Assembly (NCBI GenBank): GCA_945910005.1
Contig: OX246740.1
Location: forward strand, 56,165,221-56,229,220
From: Isoperla grammatica
Lineage: Eukaryota; Arthropoda; Insecta; Plecoptera; Perlodidae
Length of the DNA: 64,000 bases
Direction: 5' to 3'
Shown one piece after another: positions 46,546 to 58,394 of the stretch. The position numbers and the translations under genes are program-made. The notes beneath the pieces were generated by a model. The model was given only the letters and a program-made list of their open reading frames with translations, ran no database searches and had not been told where the DNA came from. Position 1 is the first letter of the stretch; every line of letters begins with the position of its first letter.

Positions 46546-48711
46546 ATATCGTAAATATCGTAATAATAATATCGATAAATGAAAGCTTAACATTAAGACT
46601 CGTATCTCATTGTGTGTCCTTATTTTTTCCCCAAAAAAATCTCACAAATAGTTAACAGCTTTGAGCACGTTACTATTTTTTGTGTGTGTACAGACACACG
46701 AATACAGGACGGCGATCGGCTCAGAGGTTTTGGCCACTGATCACGTCACGACTAATAAATAACAACCAACTTTCGCACCCCGGTAAAACGAACACTCACC
46801 GACACAGTAGTCTGTGTTATTGTTGGTTGCAGTGATAAAACCCCCCAAGCATCACTAATACGAGCTACATATCAAGAAAGCGACGATCCGCGAGCAGTTA
46901 ACAGCTTCACTTCCAGTATTGTGTTAGTTCTTACTTATATCATTGTTTCACATTTCTATTATCACTTTGTAAACGTTATTACACTATTATGTACACAATA
47001 AGTGAATGTTTGTATCGCTTTGACTATCTACATCGATTCAACTATTAATAATCGATGTTGATGCCAATTTCCGACGTCGATGTTCTATACCAAATATCGT
47101 CTTAGGCTTTCTAAAATAAGGCCAAAATCAAACCGGTTCAAACTGATATTAAAACTTGATACTAAAACATAATCGAAAAAATATGTATATCATTTAATTT
47201 CGAGCGGAAACTGTAAATATGTGTCTCAAAAAGTAGCCTACACCCAATCTTCAATATCCCTCGTTCTATGAATTTTTTGATTTACCGGTATTTTTTCAAA
47301 CTCTACCGGAAAACGAAGAAAATTCAACAACCCATGATAAAGTGGATGACTCTCAAACTGGTAGGATACAAACATATCCTTATTATTATATTTATACTTA
47401 TGTATTGTTGTTATTGACCCCAAAGTGTTCGTGTCTTTACACCAGATCGGTGAGGTCACACAACTGGCCAGTTAGGCAGTGATACCGTTGTTCGAACCAT
47501 CACACAATAAGCATGGATCCTCGTGTTACCTATCATTACCAAAGACAAGTATTTCATATCGTGCCCGTACAGTCGTGCCCAGCACATTTGCAGCATTCTT
47601 CACGACCGTCTCTCGTCAAACTCTCATTTGTAAATCCGATTCCAATCGAAAAGAAAGAAAGAAATTGAGTTGAATTGAGTCAGTTCAGGTTTCCAATGCA
47701 CATACACACACAAAAAAAAACACGTTTTCTCCATAGGACAGGTAGTGCAGTTAGTTTTGTGAGTGCGCGTGCGTGCGTGTGCGTGTGAAAGCTCTAAATG
47801 AGCGCACTCGAGTTACCATGCAGCCGTGTGCAGTGTTAAGGTAGGTTATGGTGCATTACTCCGAAAGAAAACAATTAAAACTCAGGCAAAACTTGATTAC
47901 CGTGCTTGTCCCCCTCTTCGCGAGCCGAACAATGCTGCATGCCATCCATCCAGCTAGTTTTCATGAACTCTTATTGTCTACGGGGTCACCACATTGAAAT
48001 GAATGCTGTCTGTCTGTCTGTCTGTCTGTCTTGAGGTGAGGTGAGATGAGAAATCAAAGAAGTTGAATCGCTCTCCGTCTCTGCGCCGCATGGAACCAAG
48101 CTCATTGGAAATCTTGACCTCACTCAATGCTGCATCTGTGTGGTCTGGTCTGCGGACTAGACCGCCGAACGGTATTTGATTGCTTTGGACCTGGTATCGC
48201 AGAGTTACCAAAGCACTTAGCCAGACGGCCGGTCTGCGCGCTCATAAATAAGGCAGTGGTTTTTGTGTTGAGCCATCGAGCAAGCGAGTTCTCATTGTTG
48301 TCTGTCATTGCGTGCATGCATAGCACCCTTTGAGCTGGATGAAACCGACAGACTGCATGGCCACTTGAAAACAATATCACAAACGAAGGAAACAAAACAA
48401 AATCGATTGTTACATACACTTTTTTTTTAATCGTAGAAAATCAGCTCGAATTTTTTGGTTTATTAGTGACAAATTTTTTAATCTCTGCGAATGATCAGTT
48501 ATTAATTTCATCCTTCGCGAAAATGCAAAGTTTATAAAATTGCGAGTCCAAAATTTTGAAAATAGGCTGTGTGTTTTTTTTGTATACATTTTGGTTTCGA
48601 TAATTATCAAAAATGCATCATATTGCAACGTTTGAAACTAATTGTAACCTTCATATTCAGAAGCTATTTACATATATACATAAATATGTATATCTCGATT
48701 CGGTTGACAGT
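46546..48711. other. Non-coding stretch with small simple repeats
   Basis: No gene is supported. A TGTC run lies at about 48006-48031 and a GTGCGTGC-type run at 47762-47788. The last bases are the left flank of the LTR retrotransposon. Confidence 0.55.
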
Positions 48712-48989
48712 TGTTACATCTCCAAGGATGATTTAGGATAGTCAATGATGAGTAATGTCACTAATTACACGGATGCATAAGAAACGATGATTATTTATTA
48801 GTACTACGAATATTAAAATACTACAAATTACAGTGAATACATGGAACACACAATCACCCAGCACCGTGTCCGGTCACTAGGCTCTCCCGTTCCACACTGC
48901 CCCTCACACTCTCCCAGGCCTTGACCAAGGGCCCTCTTCGGTCCGCCCACCCCAACCTGACATAGAGGAGGAGGGGTGGTAACCCTACA
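48712..48989 (-). repeat. 3' LTR
   Basis: Starts TGTAGGG and ends GTAACA in element orientation. It is identical by eye to the copy at 52780-53057. Confidence 0.95.
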
Positions 48990-49001
48990 TTCTCCCCCCA
49001 G
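48990..49001 (-). promoter_or_regulatory. Polypurine tract
   Basis: CTGGGGGGAGAA directly upstream of the 3' LTR in element orientation; this is the normal plus-strand primer site. Confidence 0.8.
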
Positions 49002-49233
49002 ATTTTATAACACAAGGAGTAATAAAATCTTTAAGTGAAGCAACAATGGTCACAATTTTTTTTTTTTTTTTTTTAAATAGGACAGGTACAAGTACAAATT
49101 ACAAACCAAGTACTGAGTCCATACGAAACTACTTAAAACTAATACAAAACAATCTTCTAGTAATAAAAAAAAAGGAGACAAATGAAAACAACACAATACA
49201 ATACATTCCAACCAAAACACCTTTTGAAAACTC

Positions 49234-49461
49234 TTACACTTTGAGTGGTTGGTTATATTTTTTAAAATTAATCACATTGAAAATGCCCTTATCTTTTTCG
49301 TGTCCATCAAGTAACTGATATGCATTATTCCCCACTTTCCGATGAATAATATATGGGCCTTCGTAGAGCATAAAGAACTTTGCAATTTCACGGTTAGCCG
49401 CACTGGACAAGTGATTGGACTGTAGCAATACCAGGTCGCCAGGCTGAAATGTCGTTGGTTT
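49234..49461 (-). pseudogene. Integrase C-terminal fragment
   Basis: An open stretch of about 75 codons reads QPGDLVLL and then FMLYEGPYIIHRK, typical of the Ty3/gypsy integrase C-terminal GPY/F module. It lies in a different frame from the pol ORF, whose stop (49460-49462) abuts it. The N-terminal HHCC zinc module and the DDE core expected between RNase H and this point are absent, so an internal deletion removed them. Confidence 0.85.
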
Positions 49462-51538
49462 AGACTTCCGCTACCACGTCCATAATAGCCGGGATTCGAA
49501 CCGTCCCTGTTAGTGTGTCTTCACGATCACGTGTACTTGAAGATGGCGCTCGGCTCAGGGCATCGGCTACTACATTATCTTTTGCGGGGCAGTATTTGAT
49601 ATCGAACTGATACTGCTGGAGAATTAAAATCCACCGCGTGAGTCGGCTACTGAGTAGGCGACACTGACGAATGAATGATAGGCTCTTGTGGTCTGTCCAG
49701 ATCGTAAATTTTTCACCAATAAGGAAATGGCGAAATTTTTGCACGGCATAAACAATGGCGAGGGCTTCTTTTTCGGTAGTAAAATACCGTGTCTCTGGGC
49801 CTTTCAAAGCCCTGCTCGCGAAAGCGATTACGCGACGCTCGCCACTCTCATCAACTTGAAATAGCTGCGCGCCCACTCCTATGTCGGAGCTATCTGTCGC
49901 GAGGTGGTATGGCACACCAGGTATAGGGTGGTGTAGCATGACGAGGCTGATGAACAAAGACTTTGTGTTTTCAAAAGTCTCATTCATTTCATCATTCCAC
50001 ACCCACTTGACACCGGTCCTGAGTAACATGTATAAAGGCCCCACCACGTGTGCGTACTGGTCGCAAAACCGTTTAAAGAATGTACACATGCCTAAGAACC
50101 GACGTAATTGCTTAGCGTTTCGTGGATGGGGGAAATCCACAATAGGTCGTACCTTATCAGCGTCCACTCGAACACCCTCAGCTGAGACAATGTGCCCTAG
50201 GTAATTTACTTCAGCTTGCAAGAATTGACATTTTTCAATCTTTACAGTAATTCCTACATTACTGAGAGCTGTAAACACAGCATCCAGGTGTTGTAAATGC
50301 GACTGTAAATCGGGCGACGCTATCAGAAGGTCATCTACGTAAATGGTGACGTAACGTTTTATGTCTGTATTCAATATTTTATGTAGACAACGTGTCAGTC
50401 CTGCCACACTCGATTGTAACCCAAAGGGCACAACACAATATGTGTAAGAAATACCATTGTGTAGAAATGCAGTATATTTCCTGTCTTGTTTACGTAAGGG
50501 AAGCTGCCAGAAAGAGTTTGTTAAATCTAAAGTAGTGAAATACTTCATTCCATGGAACTTTTGTAAAGTCTCTTCTATGGGGGGTGGACTATCGTTTTGT
50601 GGACACATACGACTATTCAACAAGCGTCCGTCTAAACAAATGCGCACCGACCCATCTGGCTTTACGACGGTGACCATTGGGTTTATGTATGAGGACGGGG
50701 CAGCCTCTATTATATTCCATTCGAGCATTTGACGGACTTGGTCATCCACCGCCTGCCTCTTCGATAGTGGTATGGGGTAAGACTTTTGTAAAAATGGAGT
50801 ATTGTCTTTCATTTCTATTGTATGCTCAAACCCTTCTATACGGCCAGGCACAACAGAGAAAAGTGCTTCATGTTTCAAAAGTAAACGCTTGATTTCCTGG
50901 GCCTCCATAGAATCCGCGGGTAAAGATTTAACGTTTTGTTTGGCTTGTGCACCGAACCCTGGGTCTTTTAGAGTTTCCTTTTTATCTAATGTGCATTGTT
51001 GATCAATATACACCTCATTGCTCACAAGGGACAAGTGCTTTCCCACGTCCTGTGGGGAACAACTCAAGAATAAAGGAACGATCTGTTGTTCGGCCTGCTC
51101 TCCAATATACATAAGGCGATCTAAGAAATGTAATTTCGCCTTATTTTGAACAAGCCAATCAGACCCAATAATCATAGAGCGGTGTAGATTAGGGACTATT
51201 AAGAAGGTCATGTCGTAAACAGTATCTTGTATCGAAACTGGTAAGAAAGTTTGCGCATTTACACGCTGACTATTATTAGTAAAAGCACCCGCAATCAAAA
51301 TGCTGCGAGCGGGTAACAGTGGAAAGTTTGAAATTTGCAAAAGTTCCTTCCAAAACTGTTCAGATATGCATGTAATTTCGCTACCGGTATCAATAAGAGC
51401 ATTTACATGAAGATTACAAACACTTACATCTATCTCAGGCGCATGCGTAGTCGGTGTCTCTGCGTAGGCCCCTGAAGATTCTTCGTGATTGAGGTCGCGT
51501 TGCGTTGCATCTTGATCGAAAACATTGATGGTATTCAC
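49460..51538 (-). CDS. Pol: aspartic protease, reverse transcriptase, RNase H (integrase missing)
   Basis: Counting from the first ATG: protease DTGS at residues 50-53 with IIGSDWL near 123-129; RT with LDLTNSFWQ (337-345), VPFGL (370-374) and the catalytic YVDD (400-403); RNase H with ATDSS (547-551), EKEALA (589-594), TDHKSL (615-620) and ADALSR (658-663). The frame is open upstream into the end of gag, so Pol is probably made as a Gag-Pol product by -1 frameshifting and not from this ATG. The frame stops shortly after RNase H at the deletion point. The replication enzymes look intact. Confidence 0.93.
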   Translation of the reverse strand: MNTINVFDQDATQRDLNHEESSGAYAETPTTHAPEIDVSVCNLHVNALIDTGSEITCISEQFWKELLQISNFPLLPARSILIAGAFTNNSQRVNAQTFLPVSIQDTVYDMTFLIVPNLHRSMIIGSDWLVQNKAKLHFLDRLMYIGEQAEQQIVPLFLSCSPQDVGKHLSLVSNEVYIDQQCTLDKKETLKDPGFGAQAKQNVKSLPADSMEAQEIKRLLLKHEALFSVVPGRIEGFEHTIEMKDNTPFLQKSYPIPLSKRQAVDDQVRQMLEWNIIEAAPSSYINPMVTVVKPDGSVRICLDGRLLNSRMCPQNDSPPPIEETLQKFHGMKYFTTLDLTNSFWQLPLRKQDRKYTAFLHNGISYTYCVVPFGLQSSVAGLTRCLHKILNTDIKRYVTIYVDDLLIASPDLQSHLQHLDAVFTALSNVGITVKIEKCQFLQAEVNYLGHIVSAEGVRVDADKVRPIVDFPHPRNAKQLRRFLGMCTFFKRFCDQYAHVVGPLYMLLRTGVKWVWNDEMNETFENTKSLFISLVMLHHPIPGVPYHLATDSSDIGVGAQLFQVDESGERRVIAFASRALKGPETRYFTTEKEALAIVYAVQKFRHFLIGEKFTIWTDHKSLSFIRQCRLLSSRLTRWILILQQYQFDIKYCPAKDNVVADALSRAPSSSTRDREDTLTGTVRIPAIMDVVAEV

Positions 51539-51600
51539 GTGTCGAATATCGTCACTCCTGACCTGGTGTCGAACCGGAGACAGCGGAGTGTCCTGTCCCG

Positions 51601-52611
51601 TTACAGCTCGTTTCCCGCCGACTCAGTTGGTATGTCCTGCTCTTCCCTGGCGACGACGTCTAGGTCCTGTGTCACCGTCACCGCGTTCACTCGTGGCGCC
51701 TGGTTCCTCGGCGGCCCAGCGTCGCGACGCGGCGTCCCATGTCGTTGCTCCCTCCAGTTGTCCGTATACGGCTGTTGAGGGTGTAGACGTTGTTGCGTCG
51801 ATCCCATCATCTGCGGTGACTGCGAGCCACCTGTAGGCCGTCGAAATCCGTCTGGAGCATTTCCTTGACGCAACATTACTTCACGTTCTCGGCGTCGCGT
51901 CGCCGCGTCATCAAACCCGCGGAGTAGATGCAGCAGCGCGTGGGGTGTTTTCACATTCGCTGACAGGATCGCGTGCTCCACATTCGATGGGAACAAATGC
52001 GAAATCTGCCGAACAAACGCGTCGTCGGACATGTATGATGACACGTGCTGTAAGCGGCTCTTCCATGAAAGAAAAAACTCGGTCATCGTACCGTGCGTTT
52101 TCTGATCATAGTAGTCCTGGTGGAACTTGATGAGCACAGCATCCTGTGCGTTCGCCGACCAAAACATCTCACGGAAGGCAACCTTAAACTCTTCCCACGA
52201 ACGCCAAGTCTGGCGAAATGCCGCCCCCCAGTCCTTTGCAACACCCTCCAGTTGTCGGAGAGCTAACAGTAACTTCTGTCCTTCTGGGACGTTATATTGA
52301 CCAAACTGTTCTTCCATCTCCTCAAGAAAAGTTACCGGGTGAATTTTCCCGTCATTTTCGAAACGCGGAAAAGATGCCATAGGCACGGGACCCATCCCGG
52401 TAAACACCGCGTCAGCGCCTAACCCACGTCCAGACGGTTGTTGAGGGGGTGGCGTTTGCTCCCGCGAAACCTCTAACGCGCTAATGCGGTCGAGAACTGC
52501 TGACAACTGCGTAGTTATCGCAGTCAGCACTGCATTTACCGCCTCCATGCCGTCAGGTGCGGCAGCCGAACTTGCTTCACTATGTGTCTCTCCTCCACGC
52601 GTTAGAACCAT
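51601..52611 (-). CDS. Gag
   Basis: 336 residues from the ATG at 52609-52611; an upstream in-frame extension to 52722 has no ATG of its own and is leader. A short possible coiled coil (about 20-48) and a proline/glutamine-rich linker precede the Retrotrans_gag-like core (about 83-200), with ALRQLEGVAKDW and WEEFKVAFREMF. The C-terminal part is rich in Q, P and R. No CCHC zinc knuckle is present, so RNA binding probably uses the basic tail. Confidence 0.88.
   Translation of the reverse strand: MVLTRGGETHSEASSAAAPDGMEAVNAVLTAITTQLSAVLDRISALEVSREQTPPPQQPSGRGLGADAVFTGMGPVPMASFPRFENDGKIHPVTFLEEMEEQFGQYNVPEGQKLLLALRQLEGVAKDWGAAFRQTWRSWEEFKVAFREMFWSANAQDAVLIKFHQDYYDQKTHGTMTEFFLSWKSRLQHVSSYMSDDAFVRQISHLFPSNVEHAILSANVKTPHALLHLLRGFDDAATRRREREVMLRQGNAPDGFRRPTGGSQSPQMMGSTQQRLHPQQPYTDNWREQRHGTPRRDAGPPRNQAPRVNAVTVTQDLDVVAREEQDIPTESAGNEL
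51610..51616 (-). promoter_or_regulatory. -1 ribosomal frameshift heptamer
   Basis: G GGA AAC in the gag frame, three codons before the gag stop (51601-51603), fits the X XXY YYZ rule. Pol is in the -1 frame and is open from here. GGGAAAC is an established slippery sequence in retroviruses. A downstream pseudoknot was not modelled. Confidence 0.75.
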
Positions 52612-52654
52612 GTCGAAAGAGAAAAAAAAAATTGTCTTTGAAATTATATAGATA

Positions 52655-52741
52655 AACCACGCACTTGCGTACACGCGCGTCACCGAATAAAGTTCGCCAA
52701 ATAATGATAATAACCCACGCACTTGCGTACACGCGCGTCAC
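52655..52741 (-). repeat. Leader duplication in the retrotransposon
   Basis: ACGCACTTGCGTACACGCGC plus GTCAC occurs twice, 55 bases apart, between the primer-binding site and gag. The repeated piece is itself partly palindromic. Confidence 0.85.
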
Positions 52742-52760
52742 AGAAAAATTGTTTAGGTCT

Positions 52761-52777
52761 AGTACGTTGGGGCGCCA
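52761..52777 (-). promoter_or_regulatory. Primer-binding site
   Basis: TGGCGCCCCAACGTACT begins two bases after the 5' LTR in element orientation. It starts with TGG as expected for pairing to a tRNA CCA end; the tRNA is not identified. Confidence 0.75.
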
Positions 52778-52779
52778 GT

Positions 52780-53057
52780 TGTTACATCTCCAAGGATGAT
52801 TTAGGATAGTCAATGATGAGTAATGTCACTAATTACACGGATGCATAAGAAACGATGATTATTTATTAGTACTACGAATATTAAAATACTACAAATTACA
52901 GTGAATACATGGAACACACAATCACCCAGCACCGTGTCCGGTCACTAGGCTCTCCCGTTCCACACTGCCCCTCACACTCTCCCAGGCCTTGACCAAGGGC
53001 CCTCTTCGGTCCGCCCACCCCAACCTGACATAGAGGAGGAGGGGTGGTAACCCTACA
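52780..53057 (-). repeat. 5' LTR
   Basis: Upstream LTR in element orientation, 278 bp and identical by eye to 48712-48989. Confidence 0.95.
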
Positions 53058-56000
53058 CAGTTTTATACCTTATCTACAGACTTGCAACACTAATTCAAAA
53101 CATAAACCTGCATTTATTATCTACTTGCTCAGTTTAATTATAGAAACCATCAGTTGGGGAAGACATGTTTATGACGCGCCTCATTGCCATGACGACCAAG
53201 TCAATGTTTACACGTTGGCCAATGATGTCCACATGTTCGTATCATTATTCATGTGTCCGTCTAAAAGCCGGTCGATCATTTCTCAATGTACAACGGATGA
53301 CCTGTACACAGCGGTGTACGGACATAAGAATAATGATGTACAAGAGTTGTTGTACCCAACACAACGCGTGCTGATCGTTATATCGTGTCTTTACAGAGCC
53401 GGGGGCGTCGGTTATAATTATGAGCGCGGTACAATCAGATACACAATATTGCTATTAGGCCGGTGTGGCCTATCTCTCGTTAGCCGGTGAGTGGGTGGGA
53501 CGTGTTTTGGGGCCGCTAACTCATCGCTCTGTGACATATTAGGCCTTGTATTTACATCAAACGTTTATACCAATACGTTATTAAATTAAAAACTAACGAA
53601 GGAAACATTCACACATATCATTCATACAAAAAGAAAAGAATTGTAACAATGAAAAACTGTTTACCTCAGCATCAAACACAATCGACAACTCACAGATCAG
53701 TCTTTTCTAAATAGTAATCATGAGTGAAAGTCTTATAAAAGTGTATTAATCATTTTGTTGAGAGACATCTGTAAAAAAAAATTGGAAGAGCATTTCAGGT
53801 TCCAATTGTATGGGAACAGTAAATCTATGATTGACAGGTTTGGTTTATGGATGAGAAATGTGATGTCCAAACCTGTATTAAAGATATGATTTGAGGGAAG
53901 ACATTTTATAGTTATTGACATTATGTTGACAATAAGCGATTAATAAGAATACATTTTTGATATTTCTAGAGCAGAATATAAATACATGCTTCACAGAACC
54001 GAAGTTCCAGAACCCACAATAACAGGTCACTTCAGCTATACAATCACCTTCTTACAACGTAAAATAGCAGTTCAAATAGATACAAAAAGTATTAGCCCGG
54101 TTTCACCAAACGTTTAGTCAACCAATATACATTTCGAAGGTAGTGTTTGCTGAAACCACGGTTACCAATCCAAGATTAATAAAACAAAAAATCAGAAATA
54201 AACAAAATTTTGTAAATTCGGCCCACAGTCGCAGAAACATATGATTTATCTGAGAGCACCCAGGAAGCCGCTAGCTCATCCAGTTGCGTTCATTAAGTCG
54301 TCGTGGGAGTGTTGGTCGTGTCGTAGCCCTGTCCTGCTCGACGTGGAAACTGTAGTTTGTTTTTCACCCGACCGAATCTAAACGAAGCAAAGTACACGGA
54401 CGTCTCTTTCTGCGAAACAGTTCTCACGAGGTAGGGGTTGCGTAGCGGAACGTGCGTAGTTCGGCCACGCACTCACGCACGTCGGGGGGACTCTCCCCCC
54501 CCCCCATGCTATTTCACAGCTTATTCTCAATACAACGATTACCCATCTTTCAACACGATTATAACTTATTGGTACAAGCGATGCAAAATGATAACCATCG
54601 ACAAATACAATTCTGTGTTCGTTTTGACTTGGTGGTCATGTTGTGTAACATGTCATATTGCTACTGACACCAGGCTGTACCAAAACAAATACCTGCTGCT
54701 ACTAATTGGCCATCAAATCATAGACATGTTGTCATTGATTACAACACGCAAATAGATGATACTTGAAACATCTGTTAGTGCGATATTAACATACAAGGGT
54801 GAATATCGCTCTATCATCTCTATCAACATTATGGGCTGGTTTATAACGAGTTGACTATGAATACGGAGCTAAAGAGTGGGCAAGTAAAATAATAACAACA
54901 AAATTAAAGAAGAATGAATATGATAGTTTATTTTGCACTAAGCGCGAGCTAAAAAGGAAAAGCATTTAACAAGTTGTAACTTTACACAAATTAAACTTTG
55001 AATTACCTACGTTAATTAACCTGATATTACGTTAATTGAAATACGGGCATATCAAGTTAACAACATATATCCACGGTATTTCGAGAGCAAGAGAAGAGGG
55101 CCACCTATGTTGACACAACTCTGCTCACTTCCAGTACAGCACGTTGTAAATTGTTAGGTGTTAGGACGAGACCCGCCGTATTTTAGGTACACTAACATTC
55201 AAACCAGCGCAATTAAGACTCCCGGACTAATTCAGGCAAACCACTCAACTCAAGGGTAATGAGTTAAGTAACACGCTCAACAGGTTCTCGCTTAGTTGTG
55301 ATAATACAGCAACTCACGGGACACAATACCCTCGCCGGTACGTTGGTGGGACTCGGAGGGAAAGGAATAAAACAAAAAGATGCACATTTTCTTTTGTTTT
55401 GTCTATAAAAATCATTGCTGCATTGAACCAGGGATGCTTCAACTTGTCATTAAACAACACAGAACGCATATCTGACAACATAAGTGGGCCTGAACGTTGT
55501 AGCTATCTTTACAAGAGCGTCGCTCCATTTTCTTATTGCAGGGAAGTTTCAGATTCATTTTCAATCTTGTTCTGCCTCTAACATTTATCCCTTTCACTTC
55601 CCCTTGCTCTTCAGTTATATTCTTTAATATTCCTTCGTGATTCAATATGCGTTTCATTAGTCACCTTCTTCCTTCTTTTGTTCTTTCAAGAACTTCCACA
55701 TTTGTGACGGTTTCACCCAAGAGATCTTTACCTTCTCCAGTAACGACACATTTCAAATGCCACAAACGTCTACTGTTGCCATTTAGATGAATGTTGGTTT
55801 TAGTAGAACGTGGTACCAGACGTGAAATGCAACTATGGACCGGATTTATCCAAACCGCAATCGCGGTTTGATGCTATCAACGCGGTTTGTTTAAACGGAA
55901 CGCGCCACGGGCGGGACGACGAAATGCGAGTGAGGCATCACCGAAAACTTCCTCAAAAAAACTAAAAATAAAACACAATCTGTGATTGACGCACTTCCCT

Positions 56001-57705
56001 CTGGCCTGGTATCGACTTGACCCGGACTTGCTGTGTAGCGATGCCGGGTGACGAAACGTCGGGTTCGGTTAAGAGACAACCATACCACACCGTTCTTCCC
56101 GTCATCCTCCCCATCTTTGAGCGCACTCTCCAGTAAAATAAACACAAATGATCACATAAGCCGGTAAAGTCGTTCTATGTCGTTATCATTGACCACAAGA
56201 TTCCGCACCATCATCCACTCTTCCAGGGTCCTCATTCTATAAAATGTGAGAGACAAAACTAGATGAAAAATCCGGACACTGCAACAATCCAAAATCAAGA
56301 GTTTACACCAAGTTTTTGTCTCTTTGTGTTCCGCTTTTTTGCGAGTGTAATGGCGACTTGGAGTCACCTTCACAGAGCTTGGCATGGAAACATTACGTCA
56401 CTCGACACAGGCTGATCGCTCGTGTCACATTGTTGTATCGTAGTTCGGTCGGGTGTTTTAGATGCAACAAATACAGACACACGGGCATAAGATAGTCCTG
56501 AGTCTAGGCGATAAGACGTCATTCATACTTGCTGTGACAACAAGTGGTGCTGTAGAACGATTTTACATCCAGTGGGGTTAGAACCCAGATACTTAGGTCG
56601 AAAGAATGAAGGCTAAACAGGGAGCAGATGATTCTGAAAAATATAGAGGGTATTGATTGACATATCTCAGGGAAATGGGTTCGATTCCCAACACATGGTA
56701 ATTTTCTTTTATAATGTGCTGTTGCAACACAAATTAAACAAGACAATTTGAAAAACGCATCAGTGTTGTCTTGTCTAATGTCTAAACTCTAGTTGTATGC
56801 TTTATTACCCTCTTTTGTAAATGTATGAGACAAATTATGAGGGTAAACAACACATTAAGCAAATAAGTATGAGGTGTTTACCAAACGAGCCATTAGTTAG
56901 TTTCTTTTTACTTTCTTTTCAGATTGTAACTTGTAACGACGTGCATATAGTAACACAATGCTACACTAGGTCGTTCAGCGAGCTCAGTCAATGTTATATC
57001 GTGCATGTGTAGACCTGTACTTATTGAAACAATTACTGCTAATTAGAACCTCAAAGTCAGTGCAAGTTGGATTTCAAATTCCCAGGCTAAATTGGAAATA
57101 AATAGTAATGAAAAGGTAAAGAGATCTAGTGAAAGTTGATGATAAATACAAAATGTGCAACCTGATATTTCGGTTTAAACGGAATGGATGGATGCACGAG
57201 TGTACGGGAGGGGAGGGGGGGGGGGGAGGGGACGATCGATTACAATTTGTAACAGCTTTAATTGTTTAATTGCGAGCAGTAATCAAATTGCGCAGAATGA
57301 AACCCTCTTTACACAGCGTATATTCGCCCCTAATTGAGATGTAAACGGCAAACCAACCCCGTTCACGAATGTATCAACATTGTTCTGTAACATCCCTTGT
57401 GCACTAACGGTGGCGATACTTCGGTTAGCAACGATAACGACATTAACACTCTAATGGTGTTTCTTACGAGACTTGAAGAACTTTCTGCCAATAAAATCGC
57501 TCCGTCTCACTTCACACACAGTAGTGGGTGAGATCTTTACCGCTTCGCTTTGAGCTCCACTCTCAGCACTTCAATACGGTCCTTTGCACAGCAAGTGATG
57601 ATAAGTTTCTTTATTGCTCTAAGTATTCCGCCAACATGTGCTTATTAATTGGATACAGCATTACTTGTTCCTTTTCGTTTGTTGTGATCTTACGATCCTT
57701 CACAT
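53058..57705. other. Non-coding stretch, little structure
   Basis: No gene is supported. The open frame at 53044-53490 starts inside the LTR and shows no domain. There is a C run at about 54497-54506, a G run at about 57208-57224, a box-B-like GGGTTCGATTCCC at about 56678-56690 and a small hairpin (CAAACCGC/GCGGTTTG) at 55851-55870. Confidence 0.5.
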
Positions 57706-57786
57706 ACGGCACGGTACTGTACGGTACTGTACGGTACTGTACGGTATAGTACGGTACTGTACGGTACTGCACGGTACTGTACGGTA
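57706..57786 (+). repeat. 10-bp minisatellite (ACGGTACTGT)
   Basis: Eight units of ACGGTACTGT with single-base variants (ATAGT, CTGCA, AGAGT). The unit is nearly self-complementary (GTACGGTAC/GTACCGTAC), so the array can fold on itself. Confidence 0.92.
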
Positions 57787-57974
57787 GAGTAGGGGCCAAG
57801 CCATCTTTGGGCCACTTCGGCAACTTCTCATTTTTATTAAAAGGCTACACCGTGCATCGTCTAGCTAGCTTTTAACTTGTAGTGAGGTGTTAAACAATTA
57901 AATACTAACAAACAATAATGTTTTGTTTTAAAAAATTATGTATTGAACTAAAGAACAAATTTTTAACAAAATAT

Positions 57975-58037
57975 GTAACCGTCCGCGGTGACTCGTGTGG
58001 GGTTGGGGCGCAGGTTCTAAGGTCTTGGGTTCGAGCC
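57975..58037 (+). repeat. tRNA-like segment
   Basis: A tRNA-like stretch with a weak box A (TGACTCGTGTGGGGTTGG) and box B GGGTTCGAGCCCC. The box B arm pairs well, the rest less so. Probably a retroposon head or tRNA pseudogene. Confidence 0.35.
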
Positions 58038-58394
58038 CCGCGTAAGGCGTGTCCTTCACTACTTCGTCTTCATCCATCACGTGTCCAACAGCGTGACAGC
58101 AATAATAGAGACGTAAACCAACAATTAACAGTCATCGTAACAGCATTTTTAATATGTGTGCGTGTGTGTGTGTTTATGTGCTGGATGAGTGCATGGGTTT
58201 GTGTTTGATGATGCACATTTCAACTGTTATTTTAGAAAGTACAAGTCGAGGGTGAGAGGTGAGGTGATAGTATGTATAACTGATATTATTATTCTGCTGT
58301 CTATACTGCTCACTTCCAACTGATGTGCGGGGTCTATAAAATTAATAAATACATTTGTATTTGTTGCCTATACACTCAGTTTAAAAATATATTT

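Larger units (their letters stand above)
48712..53057 (-). mobile_element. Ty3/gypsy-type LTR retrotransposon, integrase-deleted
   Basis: Two 278-bp LTRs (48712-48989 and 52780-53057), identical by eye, run TG...CA and are flanked by CAGT on both sides (48708-48711, 53058-53061). In minus orientation the order is 5' LTR, primer-binding site, leader, gag, -1 frameshift, protease-RT-RNase H, integrase C-terminus, polypurine tract, 3' LTR. Identical LTRs mean a recent insertion. The length of about 4.3 kb is short because the integrase zinc and catalytic regions are missing, so it must depend on integrase from a related element. Confidence 0.95.

Noticed and set aside
51601..52611. CCHC zinc knuckle in Gag
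   Set aside because: No Cys-x2-Cys-x4-His-x4-Cys pattern is present in the C-terminal region.
53044..53490. 148-codon open frame
   Set aside because: It starts inside the LTR and runs into host DNA, with no recognisable domain.
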